DNA from: Bacteroidota bacterium
GTDB lineage: Bacteria; Bacteroidota; Bacteroidia; UBA8524
Assembly: GCA_003531115.1 (NCBI GenBank)
Contig: DQHT01000028.1
Coordinates: 1-5,718, forward strand
Reading direction: 5' to 3'
DNA: 5,718 bases
How positions within the stretch are numbered: the stretch's first letter is position 1; each line of letters starts with the position of its first letter. A model generated the notes under the pieces. That model ran no database searches and was not told the origin of the DNA. It saw nothing but the letters and a program-made list of their open reading frames with translations. A program made the translations under genes and the position numbers. This document shows, in pieces, positions 1-5,058 of the stretch.

Positions 1-51
1 TCGGGTGAATAACCCATTCAATGGCCTACAATATACACGGGTTTTTTTGAA

Positions 52-807
52 TTACGTATTCTTCGTCAGGTCCTTAAAAGCCATCATATCCATAACTTTT
101 GCCGAAGCCCCATCATAAAAACCATAGTGCCCCTGGTAATCTTTAGGATTTTTAAAAGTTCCGAATACCAAATCAAAAATGGGAAAGTCGGCGTAATTGT
201 AGCCATGCACACCGCGCGAATGATGAATGGCGTGTTGTTCGGGACGTTGTATAAAATAGCCGAGCCATACCGGAGTTTTGATATTGGCATGCTGAAAAAT
301 GCTCAGAAAATAGAGCGTAAGGATGACGATGGTGGCGGCATCCGGGCTCAATCCGATAAAAAATGCGAACACGAGACTACCCAGAAGGGTGAAGCCTATC
401 ATATCCATCGGACTAAAATAAAAGGTGCTGGGTATATCGAGTTTTTCCGTGCTATGATGCATTTGATGGAAGATCCTCCAAAGTGGATTGAAGGAATGCA
501 TGGTCCTGTGCCATGTATACAGGAAACCCTGATACACAAGCAGGCCAATGATGATCTGAAGGGCGAGTGTCAATTCACCCAGATTAAAAATTTGGTAGGC
601 GGCGAGATATTCATCTGTTAATAAGGGTAAGTAGGAGCCTATGCAAAGGAAGAAGGCAAAGGCAACCAAGCCACGAAGGGTGGCAAATTTAACGGAAGGC
701 AGGTTTTTGTTCCTTGGAAAGAGGCTCTCCCACAAATACAAGGCTGCATACATTCCAATAATGGTGAGGCTGATCGGGTTCAAATAAATGTCAAATAGTG
801 TCGGCAT
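52..807 (-). CDS. Sterol desaturase / fatty acid hydroxylase superfamily membrane protein
   Basis: This 251-residue integral membrane protein has the three histidine clusters of the fatty acid hydroxylase superfamily: HRTMH at residues 100-104 (HxxxH), HQMHH at 114-118 (HxxHH) and HAIHH at 192-196 (HxxHH). H173 is a further conserved-looking histidine. In this family such clusters bind a di-iron centre on the cytoplasmic side and support oxygen-dependent hydroxylation or desaturation of a lipid. Hydrophobic segments lie at about 11-30, 44-63, 80-98, 131-153 and 157-172. The length is normal for bacterial members and no key residue is missing. The ATG at 807 follows an A-rich leader without a Shine-Dalgarno sequence. 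It is transcribed divergently from the TetR-type gene at 915 and its predicted promoter is covered by two palindromic operators, so repression by that protein is likely. The substrate cannot be told from sequence; a sterol is only the family name. Confidence 0.93.
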   Translation of the reverse strand: MPTLFDIYLNPISLTIIGMYAALYLWESLFPRNKNLPSVKFATLRGLVAFAFFLCIGSYLPLLTDEYLAAYQIFNLGELTLALQIIIGLLVYQGFLYTWHRTMHSFNPLWRIFHQMHHSTEKLDIPSTFYFSPMDMIGFTLLGSLVFAFFIGLSPDAATIVILTLYFLSIFQHANIKTPVWLGYFIQRPEQHAIHHSRGVHGYNYADFPIFDLVFGTFKNPKDYQGHYGFYDGASAKVMDMMAFKDLTKNT

Positions 808-830
808 GTTTATCGTGTTTTATTTTTTAA

Positions 831-844
831 ACAAACTAGTTTGT
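831..844. promoter_or_regulatory. Operator 1: perfect 14-bp palindrome
   Basis: ACAAACTAGTTTGT is its own reverse complement, the size and symmetry expected for a TetR-family dimer site. It lies just downstream of the hydroxylase -7 box and overlaps that gene's predicted start of transcription (about 842). Its right half also forms a second perfect palindrome, TTTGTACAAA at 840-849, giving three alternating half-sites in a row. Confidence 0.8.
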
Positions 845-845
845 A

Positions 846-875
846 CAAATATAAAACGGAATATTAAATAACAAA
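846..875 (-). promoter_or_regulatory. Predicted Bacteroidota promoter of the hydroxylase gene
   Basis: On the minus strand TTTG (875-872), an 18-nt gap and TATATTTG (853-846) match the Bacteroidota consensus TTTG-N17-23-TAnnTTTG at every fixed position. Counting from the -7 box, transcription would start near 842, giving a leader of about 35 nt before the ATG at 807. Confidence 0.65.
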
Positions 876-884
876 CTAGTTGGT
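871..884. promoter_or_regulatory. Operator 2: near-perfect 14-bp palindrome
   Basis: ACAAACTAGTTGGT matches operator 1 at 13 of 14 positions; the one change spoils one symmetric pair. It contains the TTG (880-882) that fits the -33 element of the repressor promoter and the TTTG (minus strand, 875-872) that fits the -33 element of the hydroxylase promoter, so binding here could block both. Confidence 0.78.
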
Positions 885-910
885 ATAAAAAAGATTTCCA
901 CTTATCTTTG
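880..910 (+). promoter_or_regulatory. Predicted Bacteroidota promoter of the TetR-type gene
   Basis: TTG (880-882), a 20-nt gap and TATCTTTG (903-910) match the Bacteroidota -33/-7 consensus. The -7 box ends only four bases before the ATG at 915, so transcription would start at or within a base or two of the start codon, implying a leaderless or nearly leaderless message. Confidence 0.6.
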
Positions 911-914
911 ATCT

Positions 915-1541
915 ATGCCGAAAGACGGAAACATTACCCGAGCACGAATCTTAGAAGAAACCCATAATCTGGTCAACAATCAGGGATTTAGCGGAACTTC
1001 TATCGACCACATTCTCGAACGAAGTGGAATAACCAAAGGGGCATTTTTTTATCATTTTAAAAGTAAACAAGCCCTGGCAAAAGCCTTGATGGAAGATTTT
1101 GCAAGGAAAGACATGGATGAACTCCAAAAGTTATTGCTGGAGTACAAAAAGAAGAAGGATCCTTTAGAAGGATTTTTACATATGCTCGACCTGTTTATTA
1201 AGATGATGAAAAAGATGGATCAACCTCATGAAGGGTGCTTGTATGCTGCCTATGGATATGAACCCGGACAATTTGATTCGTCTATCAAAACGATCATCCA
1301 AAAGGCAATGAATGAATGGACCATAGAAATAGAAAAAATACTGGATGCCATTTTAGCCAGGTATGAACCAGCCCTTCCTATTGATAAACACGCCCTTGCT
1401 GAACAAATGGGGGTCATCGCCGAAGGTTCTTTCATCTATGAAAAGACCATGAATAAAGCGGGAATTACTGCCGCCCAGGTTCAACATCTAAGAAATTACA
1501 TTGTTCTGCTGTTTGCAGGTCCCGGTAAGGATCGGGTGTAG
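915..1541 (+). CDS. TetR/AcrR family transcriptional repressor, possibly NemR-like
   Basis: This 208-residue protein has the TetR N-terminal DNA-binding domain at about residues 7-59. The helix-turn-helix ends in the typical TKGAFFYHFKSK stretch (40-51), with GFSGTSI (24-30) before it. The C-terminal ligand domain contains GCLYAAYGYE (107-116), which I align from memory with GCLTVKLSAE of E. coli NemR, putting C108 at the place of NemR Cys106. GSFIYEK (171-177) then puts K177 at the place of NemR Lys175. NemR uses this pair to sense electrophiles and hypochlorous acid; the same role here is inference. The only in-frame ATG that keeps the DNA-binding domain is at 915. It diverges from the hydroxylase gene, and paired palindromes between them suggest that it represses both that gene and itself. 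The length is normal. No clear own terminator is visible before the convergent gene. Confidence 0.93.
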   Translation: MPKDGNITRARILEETHNLVNNQGFSGTSIDHILERSGITKGAFFYHFKSKQALAKALMEDFARKDMDELQKLLLEYKKKKDPLEGFLHMLDLFIKMMKKMDQPHEGCLYAAYGYEPGQFDSSIKTIIQKAMNEWTIEIEKILDAILARYEPALPIDKHALAEQMGVIAEGSFIYEKTMNKAGITAAQVQHLRNYIVLLFAGPGKDRV

Positions 1542-1543
1542 GT

Positions 1544-1578
1544 GACAGCTAACAGGCAACAGGGCCCAGGCTACAGGC
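1544..1578 (+). repeat. Heptamer tandem array, family xACAGGC (5 degenerate units)
   Basis: Five consecutive 7-bp units read GACAGCT, AACAGGC, AACAGGG, CCCAGGC and TACAGGC. The array starts two bases after the stop codon of the TetR-type gene, in the gap between two convergent genes. A second array of the same family and orientation lies at 4928-4955. Confidence 0.75.
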
Positions 1579-1588
1579 ATATTCCAAC

Positions 1589-1616
1589 AAAAAAGGCAGA
1601 CGATCCCGCCTGCCTT
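1589..1616 (-). terminator. Intrinsic terminator of the DUF3494 lipoprotein gene
   Basis: On the minus strand a 10-bp stem (AAGGCAGGCG pairing with CGTCTGCCTT, one G-U pair) closes a four-base GGAT loop. It is followed by a run that, with the last two stem bases, gives six Ts. It starts 23 nt past the stop at 1640. Read on the plus strand the same stem has an A-C mismatch and only a poor T-run, so it should act mainly for the minus-strand gene. Confidence 0.8.
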
Positions 1617-1639
1617 CTATGTTAAAGGAGTTTAAACAC

Positions 1640-2863
1640 CTATTTGCATCGTTTGTGCAACTGGATGTTTCCACCCTCAAGTGTACCAGAAGCGGTATAC
1701 CCGTTTGAAATGGCCAAACTGAAAAAGTCGTTTGTACCGGGTTCGCCATTGTCTGTTACGATCACGGTATAGGTAAATGAACCTTTCCCGTCTATTTTGG
1801 CATTACCTGTTATTTCACGGGTCACTGAATCGATCGCAGTATATCCTGTGATTTTAGTGCTTTTTAAGTGGAATCCGTTGCTGGTATGGTCCTGGTAGGA
1901 CAGTTGTCCCTTCAATTTGCCGTTTTTGATCCCGCCTGAAACACCGAAAGTTGCTTTGGTTGAGGTTGAATTTGGGGCAATAATAAAACCGCCACCGGTT
2001 ACAAAATCATCACATTTCGTGTTGCCACCTTCGTTGTTCGACGATGATGCACAAGGGGAGATGATGCTGTTTACCATCGTTACCGATCCGCCTAGAGCCA
2101 ACATTCTTCCGGATACGTTCGTAGTACCTGATGTGTTTCCTGCGCTGGTCATGGTGATAGAAGTATGCGCGATCACAGTTCCGATAAAAGAAGAACCGTC
2201 AATTGTAGCGGATGATCCTACTACCCAAAACACATTCGATCCGATACAGGTAGTGTTGCCTGTATTGATAGCTACCACGTTTGAATTCGTCATGGTAACA
2301 AGCGTGCTGCCTATTTGGAAGATAAACAAGGCATCACTGTTTCCCTGAAAATCAAGGGTGAGGATCCCGTCAACCTGCAAATTGGCCGAGGATGGAAAGG
2401 AATAAACTCCCGGCGTAAAGGTTTGCCCGTCCAGTTGATACACCGCTCCAAGGGTTACATCAGCCGTTTGACTGATGAGATAGTTATAAGCTATATGTGC
2501 ATCTACCTGTGCTTGTGCAGCAACCGGACCACCTGCATAAATGATTTCGCTTACAATGCCTAAGCCGGCTGTAACCGTTCCCGGGCCTTCGATCGTGTTG
2601 ATCGGTTCGGGCTCAAATCCTGTTATTGCTGTACCCGGACTAACACCCAGATCTCCATACAATACAGAGGCATCGGCATTGGTAACCGTAGTGGCGGCAA
2701 GAACAGCAAAAGTCGAAGCACTGCCTAAAGGTACTGAGGAAGTTGAAGCAGCTTTGACCGCTGAGTATTGATTGTAACCCACGCGTTCATTGTCTTTAGC
2801 GCAACCTGCGATAAAGAAGAGTCCAGCGATCGAAACGATTGAGAATAGATTAATTTTTTTCAT
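1640..2863 (-). CDS. Ice-binding-like DUF3494 lipoprotein with a C-terminal VTGGG-type beta domain
   Basis: This 407-residue protein starts with a lipoprotein signal: MKK, a hydrophobic stretch, and the lipobox FIAGC with C21 as the lipidated cysteine, so it is probably surface- or membrane-anchored. Residues about 46-271 form an ice-binding-like DUF3494 domain, a right-handed beta-solenoid. Its signatures are LGSASTFAVLA (47-57), GDLGVSPGTAITGF (70-83) and the repetitive Thr/Ser/Asn-rich strands up to SGRMLALGGSVTM (251-263). Family members bind ice crystals or act as adhesins, and many occur in organisms not from cold places. After an Asn/Ser/Gly linker, residues 284-406 form a second beta domain with CDDFVTGGGFI, LSYQDH and a VTDNGEPG turn. 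It resembles the domain often called post-COAP-1 and is bracketed by C284 and C406. The ATG at 2863 gives a complete signal peptide. A single-gene unit is likely, given its own terminator. Ice binding is not shown by the sequence. Confidence 0.9.
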   Translation of the reverse strand: MKKINLFSIVSIAGLFFIAGCAKDNERVGYNQYSAVKAASTSSVPLGSASTFAVLAATTVTNADASVLYGDLGVSPGTAITGFEPEPINTIEGPGTVTAGLGIVSEIIYAGGPVAAQAQVDAHIAYNYLISQTADVTLGAVYQLDGQTFTPGVYSFPSSANLQVDGILTLDFQGNSDALFIFQIGSTLVTMTNSNVVAINTGNTTCIGSNVFWVVGSSATIDGSSFIGTVIAHTSITMTSAGNTSGTTNVSGRMLALGGSVTMVNSIISPCASSSNNEGGNTKCDDFVTGGGFIIAPNSTSTKATFGVSGGIKNGKLKGQLSYQDHTSNGFHLKSTKITGYTAIDSVTREITGNAKIDGKGSFTYTVIVTDNGEPGTNDFFSLAISNGYTASGTLEGGNIQLHKRCK

Positions 2864-2911
2864 GTTGATGAAAGATTAGGATGTAAATAATTCGTTAAAT
2901 AATTGAGACCG

Positions 2912-2919
2912 CAAAGGTG
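2912..2919 (-). promoter_or_regulatory. Possible -7 box of the DUF3494 lipoprotein gene
   Basis: Minus-strand CACCTTTG differs from TAnnTTTG only in its first base and would give a leader of about 45 nt. No convincing TTG is found about 20 nt upstream, so this is a weak call. Confidence 0.35.
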
Positions 2920-2979
2920 GGCTTCTGAAAAGGCAGGCGCTTACATGGGATGGATTTAATGTTACATCATTCACACTTC

Positions 2980-3007
2980 GGGTTTTGGGTTCAGGGTTCA
3001 GGCATTT
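2980..3007 (+). repeat. Heptamer tandem array, family GGGTTCA/GGGTTTT (about 4 units)
   Basis: Consecutive 7-bp units read GGGTTTT, GGGTTCA, GGGTTCA and a decayed GGCATTT. The same family, in the same orientation, recurs at 4125-4152. Confidence 0.72.
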
Positions 3008-3024
3008 TATTCCCGGTGGCAGCG

Positions 3025-3064
3025 ACACATGGCCGTGTACTGTTCCCACGAACAGGGCCATTGT
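3025..3064. repeat. Two-part hairpin / palindromic element
   Basis: ATGGCC (3029-3034) pairs with GGCCAT (3056-3061), and CTGTTC (3040-3045) pairs with GAACAG (3050-3055) across a CCAC loop. Five bases (3035-3039) bulge on the left side. An outer ACA/TGT (3025-3027 with 3062-3064) can extend the stem past a one-base bulge. A competing small hairpin pairs ACAC (3025-3028) with GTGT (3035-3038). There is no T-run, so it is not a normal intrinsic terminator. It may be a palindromic intergenic repeat. Confidence 0.6.
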
Positions 3065-3075
3065 ATGATTAAGCT

Positions 3076-3105
3076 ATGGTCCATGGTCTATGGTCCGACG
3101 TTGAC
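3076..3105 (+). repeat. Heptamer tandem array, family ATGGTCC (3 units) plus CGTTGAC
   Basis: The units ATGGTCC, ATGGTCT and ATGGTCC run without interruption (3076-3096). Two bases later comes CGTTGAC (3099-3105). The same combination and order recurs at 5004-5053. Confidence 0.75.
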
Positions 3106-3173
3106 TACTTCCAATGTGAGAAACATGTAATAAAGAGCCTAAAGAATGTAAACGATCCCTTTGACCTGGCAGT

Positions 3174-3181
3174 TAAGTTTG
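3174..3181 (+). promoter_or_regulatory. -7 box of the alpha/beta hydrolase gene
   Basis: TAAGTTTG matches TAnnTTTG exactly. It predicts a start of transcription near 3185 and an 18-nt A-rich leader before the ATG at 3203. No good TTG is seen at the usual distance upstream. If real, it rules out the longer reading frame that begins at a TTG at 3161. Confidence 0.5.
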
Positions 3182-3202
3182 CATGTATCACAAATACACA
3201 AA

Positions 3203-4066
3203 ATGGAAACACCCACCAGAGGATATAATTTAAAAGTGCCGGTCAATGGATTTGATTTGTCGTATGATGATATCGGAGAAGGAAGTCTACCGATCATCTT
3301 TCTGCACGGTTATCCCTTCGACAAAACCATGTGGAAGCATCAGCTCGATAGTTTAAAACCTACCCATCGTGTGCTGGCTTGCGATATCCGGGGGTTTGGA
3401 AAATCAACAGATGAGGAAACCCCTTTAAGCATGGATTTATTTGCTGAGGATCTGATTTTGTTTATGGATGCCTTAACGATTAGCAGCGCTATAATTTGCG
3501 GATTGTCGATGGGAGGTTTTATCGCCCTGAATGCCTTGAATAAATACCCGGATCGTTTTGAGGCCTTAATTTTATGCGATACCCAATGCATTGCCGATAC
3601 GACTGAAGTAAAGGAAAAACGCAACCAGATCATTGAAGAAATAAAGCTTGACGGCGTTACAAAATTCAATGAGGGCTTTATTAAAAGTGTGTTTTGCAAC
3701 GAATCATTCAGCCATAAAAAGGAATTGGTCAAAAACCTACATCGGGTGGTCTTTGCCAATTCGCAGCATATCATTAGCAGCGGACTCACTGCCCTGGCCG
3801 AACGATCAGAGACCTGCAGCACCCTGGAAGCTATCAAGATCCCAACCCTGATCATCTGCGGCAGAGAGGATGAGGTAACCCCCCTGGCTCAGTCTGAATT
3901 TATGCATCATGCCATCAAAGATTCGACCCTTCAGGTGATCGACAACGCAGGGCATGTATCCAATCTGGAACAACCCGATGAATTTAACAAACACCTTTCT
4001 GATTTTCTGAAAGCATTTACCGAAGCCGGTTTTGAGCCGGTTAATGGGAGCAAGAGGATGGTTTAG
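3203..4066 (+). CDS. Alpha/beta hydrolase (esterase or lactonase type)
   Basis: This 287-residue enzyme has a full alpha/beta-hydrolase fold. The oxyanion-hole motif FLHGYPFD spans residues 33-40, and DIRGFGKS (61-68) follows it. The nucleophile elbow GLSMG (100-104) places the catalytic serine at S102. The acid is most likely D223 in GREDEVTP (220-227), and H251 in NAGH (248-251) completes the triad. The overall pattern resembles 3-oxoadipate enol-lactonase-like and short-chain ester hydrolases, but the substrate cannot be assigned. There is no signal peptide, so it should be cytoplasmic. I chose the ATG at 3203, because the 14 extra codons upstream to a TTG at 3161 contain the predicted -7 box and precede the region conserved in the fold. 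The C-terminus (FEPVNGSKRMV) runs a little beyond the usual end. It is flanked by repeat-containing gaps and is probably a single-gene unit. Confidence 0.92.
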   Translation: METPTRGYNLKVPVNGFDLSYDDIGEGSLPIIFLHGYPFDKTMWKHQLDSLKPTHRVLACDIRGFGKSTDEETPLSMDLFAEDLILFMDALTISSAIICGLSMGGFIALNALNKYPDRFEALILCDTQCIADTTEVKEKRNQIIEEIKLDGVTKFNEGFIKSVFCNESFSHKKELVKNLHRVVFANSQHIISSGLTALAERSETCSTLEAIKIPTLIICGREDEVTPLAQSEFMHHAIKDSTLQVIDNAGHVSNLEQPDEFNKHLSDFLKAFTEAGFEPVNGSKRMV

Positions 4067-4124
4067 GGCGGGTCTCACTGGACTTTTTGCGATCTTCCTG
4101 GACTATTAATCCCACCATGTGAAG

Positions 4125-4152
4125 GGGTTTTGGGTATCGGGTTTTGGGCGTA
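4125..4152 (+). repeat. Heptamer tandem array, family GGGTTTT (about 4 units)
   Basis: Consecutive 7-bp units read GGGTTTT, GGGTATC, GGGTTTT and GGGCGTA. The array lies between the stops of two convergent genes (4066 and 4169) and is in the same orientation as the related array at 2980-3007. Confidence 0.72.
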
Positions 4153-4168
4153 AATACTGTTGACTTTT

Positions 4169-4819
4169 CTAAAACGGATGCCCCTCTACGATCACCTGGA
4201 ATTTCCTTTTAACAGGAATTTGAAACGAAACCATTAAACCATCCGGATCAAGCAGCGATTCTATCAGGTAGTATTTGGGTTTCAAGGGTTTTTCGTACAG
4301 CTTCTCCAGATATTCCCTTTTATGTCCGACATATCTCGCTGACATGCCACACCCTGCATGTTCTATCTCAACTTTGAAAATCGGTTTTATCGTGTCCAGG
4401 ATGCATCGGCTTGCCATATGGGAACGGATAGAAGTCAGGGTTTCCTTGCCTTCCGGGTGATCAAAGAAGTACGTTTTGCTTAATTCACCATTTTCATAGT
4501 ACCGATCCGGATGATAAACCTGGAGCAGGGGTTCTTTTTCTGAAGAGAAGTAGTATTCACGTACGATATGCTTCAGGCTCCCCGGATGATAACCTTCCTC
4601 AAGGTAGAGAATATCCAGATTCCAGATCCGCATCGAATCAATACGGCTTTGAAGTCCAATCGTTTTTCTGTGCTCCAGTTGTTTTGAAAATAGGCGATAC
4701 GGACGTTTGGTTACCTGCCCCGACTCGTACAGTGCGTCCAATTGCACTTTGGATTGCGTGGTGATCGTATCCGAAGCAAACAGAATCGAGCATGTCAAAA
4801 GGAGGGCAGTTAGTTTCAC
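4169..4819 (-). CDS. Hypothetical exported protein (216 aa, GTG start)
   Basis: I do not recognise a family. The N-terminus is a Sec-type signal peptide: MKLTALLLTCSILFA with likely cleavage before residue 16. C10 has a threonine before it, so a lipobox is unlikely. The mature part is mixed alpha/beta and rich in charged and aromatic residues. It includes YYENGELSKTYFF (107-119), which recalls a single MORN-type strand repeat, and a Cys pair at C139 and C157. The start is a GTG at 4819-4817. An in-frame stop lies five codons upstream and the next ATG (residue 63) would remove the signal peptide, so GTG is the best choice. There is no Shine-Dalgarno sequence. It reads toward the alpha/beta hydrolase gene and no strong terminator is visible between them. 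It is probably a periplasmic or outer-membrane-associated protein. Confidence 0.75.
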   Translation of the reverse strand: MKLTALLLTCSILFASDTITTQSKVQLDALYESGQVTKRPYRLFSKQLEHRKTIGLQSRIDSMRIWNLDILYLEEGYHPGSLKHIVREYYFSSEKEPLLQVYHPDRYYENGELSKTYFFDHPEGKETLTSIRSHMASRCILDTIKPIFKVEIEHAGCGMSARYVGHKREYLEKLYEKPLKPKYYLIESLLDPDGLMVSFQIPVKRKFQVIVEGHPF

Positions 4820-4863
4820 GATAACCGATGTTCAGTTTTAAGTTAAGCTAAAATACAAAGAAT

Positions 4864-4891
4864 AAGTTCCAAGTTCCAAAATCCAATTTCT
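4864..4891 (+). repeat. Heptamer tandem array, family AAGTTCC (about 4 units)
   Basis: Units read AAGTTCC, AAGTTCC, AAAATCC and AATTTCT, two perfect followed by two decayed copies. The array ends 45 bp upstream of the GTG start of the gene at 4819. Confidence 0.7.
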
Positions 4892-4927
4892 GGTTTGGTA
4901 CTCTGCTCCGACCGCTCCTTCGCTCTC

Positions 4928-4955
4928 AAGAGGCTGCAGGGCACAGGCGACAGGC
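4928..4955 (+). repeat. Heptamer tandem array, family xACAGGC (about 4 units)
   Basis: Units read AAGAGGC, TGCAGGG, CACAGGC and GACAGGC. It is the same family and orientation as the array at 1544-1578. Confidence 0.7.
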
Positions 4956-5003
4956 AAATATTTCTCACCCGTTAAACGCGAATTATGCGTTGTACCAAGA
5001 GTT

Positions 5004-5053
5004 ATGGTCCATCGTCTATGGTCCATGGTCCAGCCCAACCGTTGACCGTTCAA
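5004..5053 (+). repeat. Heptamer tandem array, ATGGTCC (4 units) plus CGTTGAC (about 2 units)
   Basis: Units ATGGTCC, ATCGTCT, ATGGTCC and ATGGTCC fill 5004-5031. After eight bases come CGTTGAC and the partial copy CGTTCAA (5040-5053). The block ends five bases before the stop codon of the minus-strand gene at 5059. Confidence 0.75.
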
Positions 5054-5058
5054 AATTT

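Larger units (their letters stand above)
808..914. promoter_or_regulatory. Divergent regulatory region with two TetR-type operators
   Basis: This 107-bp gap separates the hydroxylase and repressor start codons. It holds both predicted promoters and two related palindromes whose centres are 40 bp apart, about four helical turns, placing them on the same DNA face. Operator 1 covers the predicted transcription start of the hydroxylase. Operator 2 covers the predicted -33 elements of both genes. I infer a single repressor shutting off both genes. Confidence 0.8.
2864..3202. other. Gene-free stretch between divergent genes
   Basis: I see no gene in these 339 bases. They hold a weak promoter box for the lipoprotein gene, a GGGTT-type heptamer array, a 33-nt two-part hairpin, an ATGGTCC heptamer array followed by one CGTTGAC unit, and the -7 box of the alpha/beta hydrolase gene. 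The only minus-strand reading frame of any length here is built from repeat DNA and has no sign of being coding. Confidence 0.7.
4820..5058. other. Repeat-rich intergenic stretch
   Basis: These 239 bases between two minus-strand genes hold three heptamer arrays of different families, a GC-rich segment at about 4901-4930, and a small inverted repeat (AACGC at 4975-4979 with GCGTT at 4987-4991). I see no coding signal and no convincing promoter box. Confidence 0.65.

Noticed and set aside
3..48. Possible plus-strand terminator: GGGT/ACCC and a T7 run
   Set aside because: The hairpin is four pairs and lies about 27 bases from the T-run, with no stem next to it.
127..621. Plus-strand 164-codon open frame opposite the hydroxylase gene
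   Set aside because: It is antisense to a clear di-iron hydroxylase with all histidine motifs intact, and its translation shows no domain or export signal.
1917..2348. Plus-strand 143-codon open frame opposite the DUF3494 gene
   Set aside because: It is a shadow of the repetitive Thr/Val-rich solenoid coding sequence on the other strand, with no independent start signals.
2876..3061. Minus-strand 61-codon open frame upstream of the lipoprotein gene
   Set aside because: It is composed of the GGGTT heptamer array and hairpin DNA, and has no promoter or domain.
3340..3855. Minus-strand 171-codon open frame inside the hydrolase gene
   Set aside because: It is antisense to a gene with a complete catalytic triad, and the translation has no recognisable features.
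4108..4131. Possible terminator after the hydrolase (AATCCC pairing with GGGGTT, then TT)
   Set aside because: The stem is only six pairs with one G-T, the loop is 10 nt, and the T-run is part of the GGGTTTT array.
4975..4991. AACGC/GCGTT inverted repeat
   Set aside because: Five-base arms around a 7-nt loop are expected by chance in a window of this size, and no T-run follows.
1544..5053. CRISPR array interpretation of the repeated words
   Set aside because: Units are 7 bp and directly adjacent, without spacers, and there are no cas genes.
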